The notes beneath the pieces are model-generated. The model worked only from the letters and a program-made list of their open reading frames with translations, did not search any database and was not told the DNA's origin. Source: Candidatus Agrococcus pullicola (GTDB lineage Bacteria; Actinomycetota; Actinomycetes; Actinomycetales; Microbacteriaceae). From it: a DNA stretch of 5,471 bases. Below are positions 5,197 through 5,471 of this stretch, piece after piece. The position numbers were made by a program, and so were the translations under genes. Location of the stretch: contig DXDC01000090.1 in assembly GCA_019115685.1 (NCBI GenBank), forward strand, positions 1-5,471, read 5' to 3'. Each line of letters begins with the position of its first letter. The first letter of the stretch is position 1.

Positions 5197-5471
5197 TCAC
5201 GGCAGCGGTGCCGACGGCCGGATCTCACGCGAGTAATGCAACAGAAGGACCTCTTCCCCGGAAGGTGCCATGGAGCGGGCTCGCGCGCCGCGAGTGAACC
5301 CGGCGCGTTCGAGTACGCGCTGAGCCCCCAGGTTCTCGGGCACGGTGCGTGCGGTGAGTCGGGTGAGTCCGCTCCGCTGGATCAGCGTGCTCGCGAGCGA
5401 AAGGGAAGCGTGAGCCACACCTCGGCCCCGGTGATCGGGGTGCACCCAGAAGCCCACTTCGGCCGCTTCGG
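5197..5471 (-). CDS. GNAT-family N-acetyltransferase, C-terminal part (5' incomplete)
   Basis: The frame is open to the right edge, with the first complete codon at 5469. The visible 90 residues carry the acetyl-CoA binding motif A, EVGFWVHPDHRGRGVA, in which RGRGVA is the pyrophosphate-binding RxxGxA loop. The helix following it is intact. The later segment VPENLGAQRVLERAGF is the motif B region, with the N..A..V.E..GF pattern of RimJ/RimL-like enzymes. The family moves acetyl groups from acetyl-CoA to an amine, such as a protein N-terminus, antibiotic or small metabolite; the visible half does not show which. The GTG within the EVGF segment is internal to the domain and not the start. It is on the same strand as the genes downstream and could share a transcript with the hydrolase. 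Confidence 0.88.
   Translation of the reverse strand, partial: EAAEVGFWVHPDHRGRGVAHASLSLASTLIQRSGLTRLTARTVPENLGAQRVLERAGFTRGARARSMAPSGEEVLLLHYSREIRPSAPLP

Overview
The window looks like a piece of chromosome from a high-GC Gram-positive bacterium (Actinobacteria). I would guess a Microbacteriaceae-type organism, but that is inference. The signs are GC-rich third codon positions, a cell-wall sorting-signal protein, a TTG-started gene, and one gene that appears to be transcribed as a leaderless mRNA. No tRNA, rRNA, CRISPR array, transposase or phage gene is visible.

Layout. (1) Positions 2-1069, plus strand: the C-terminal part of a large secreted protein made of Ig-like/TIG-like beta-sandwich domains. 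It ends in an IPVTG sorting motif, a membrane helix and a basic tail, and a strong hairpin terminator follows at 1081-1114. (2) Positions 1115-1316: a short convergent intergenic stretch without a credible gene. (3) Positions 1317-2833, minus strand: an ABC-2 type exporter, ATPase first and permease second, 14 nt apart. (4) Positions 2834-2927: a 94-nt leader with a hairpin and a weak possible promoter. (5) Positions 2928-4105, minus strand: a small C-terminal-HTH protein and a six-helix membrane protein that overlap by ATGA. The HTH gene has a recognisable promoter whose predicted start is the A of its ATG, and an imperfect palindrome lies over the -35 box. (6) Positions 4161-5030, minus strand: an alpha/beta-hydrolase-fold protein with altered active-site motifs. 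(7) Positions 5040-5177, minus strand: a possible 45-aa protein or gene remnant. (8) Positions 5197-5471, minus strand: the C-terminal part of a GNAT acetyltransferase that runs off the right edge.

How the genes may work together. Everything from the acetyltransferase to the permease points the same way. The regulator and its membrane partner are translationally coupled and could form a sensor/regulator unit. The ABC exporter immediately downstream is the obvious candidate target or co-transcribed partner, an arrangement reminiscent of drug or peptide efflux loci. The link is inferred from gene order only; no substrate can be read from the sequence. The surface protein on the opposite strand appears unrelated.
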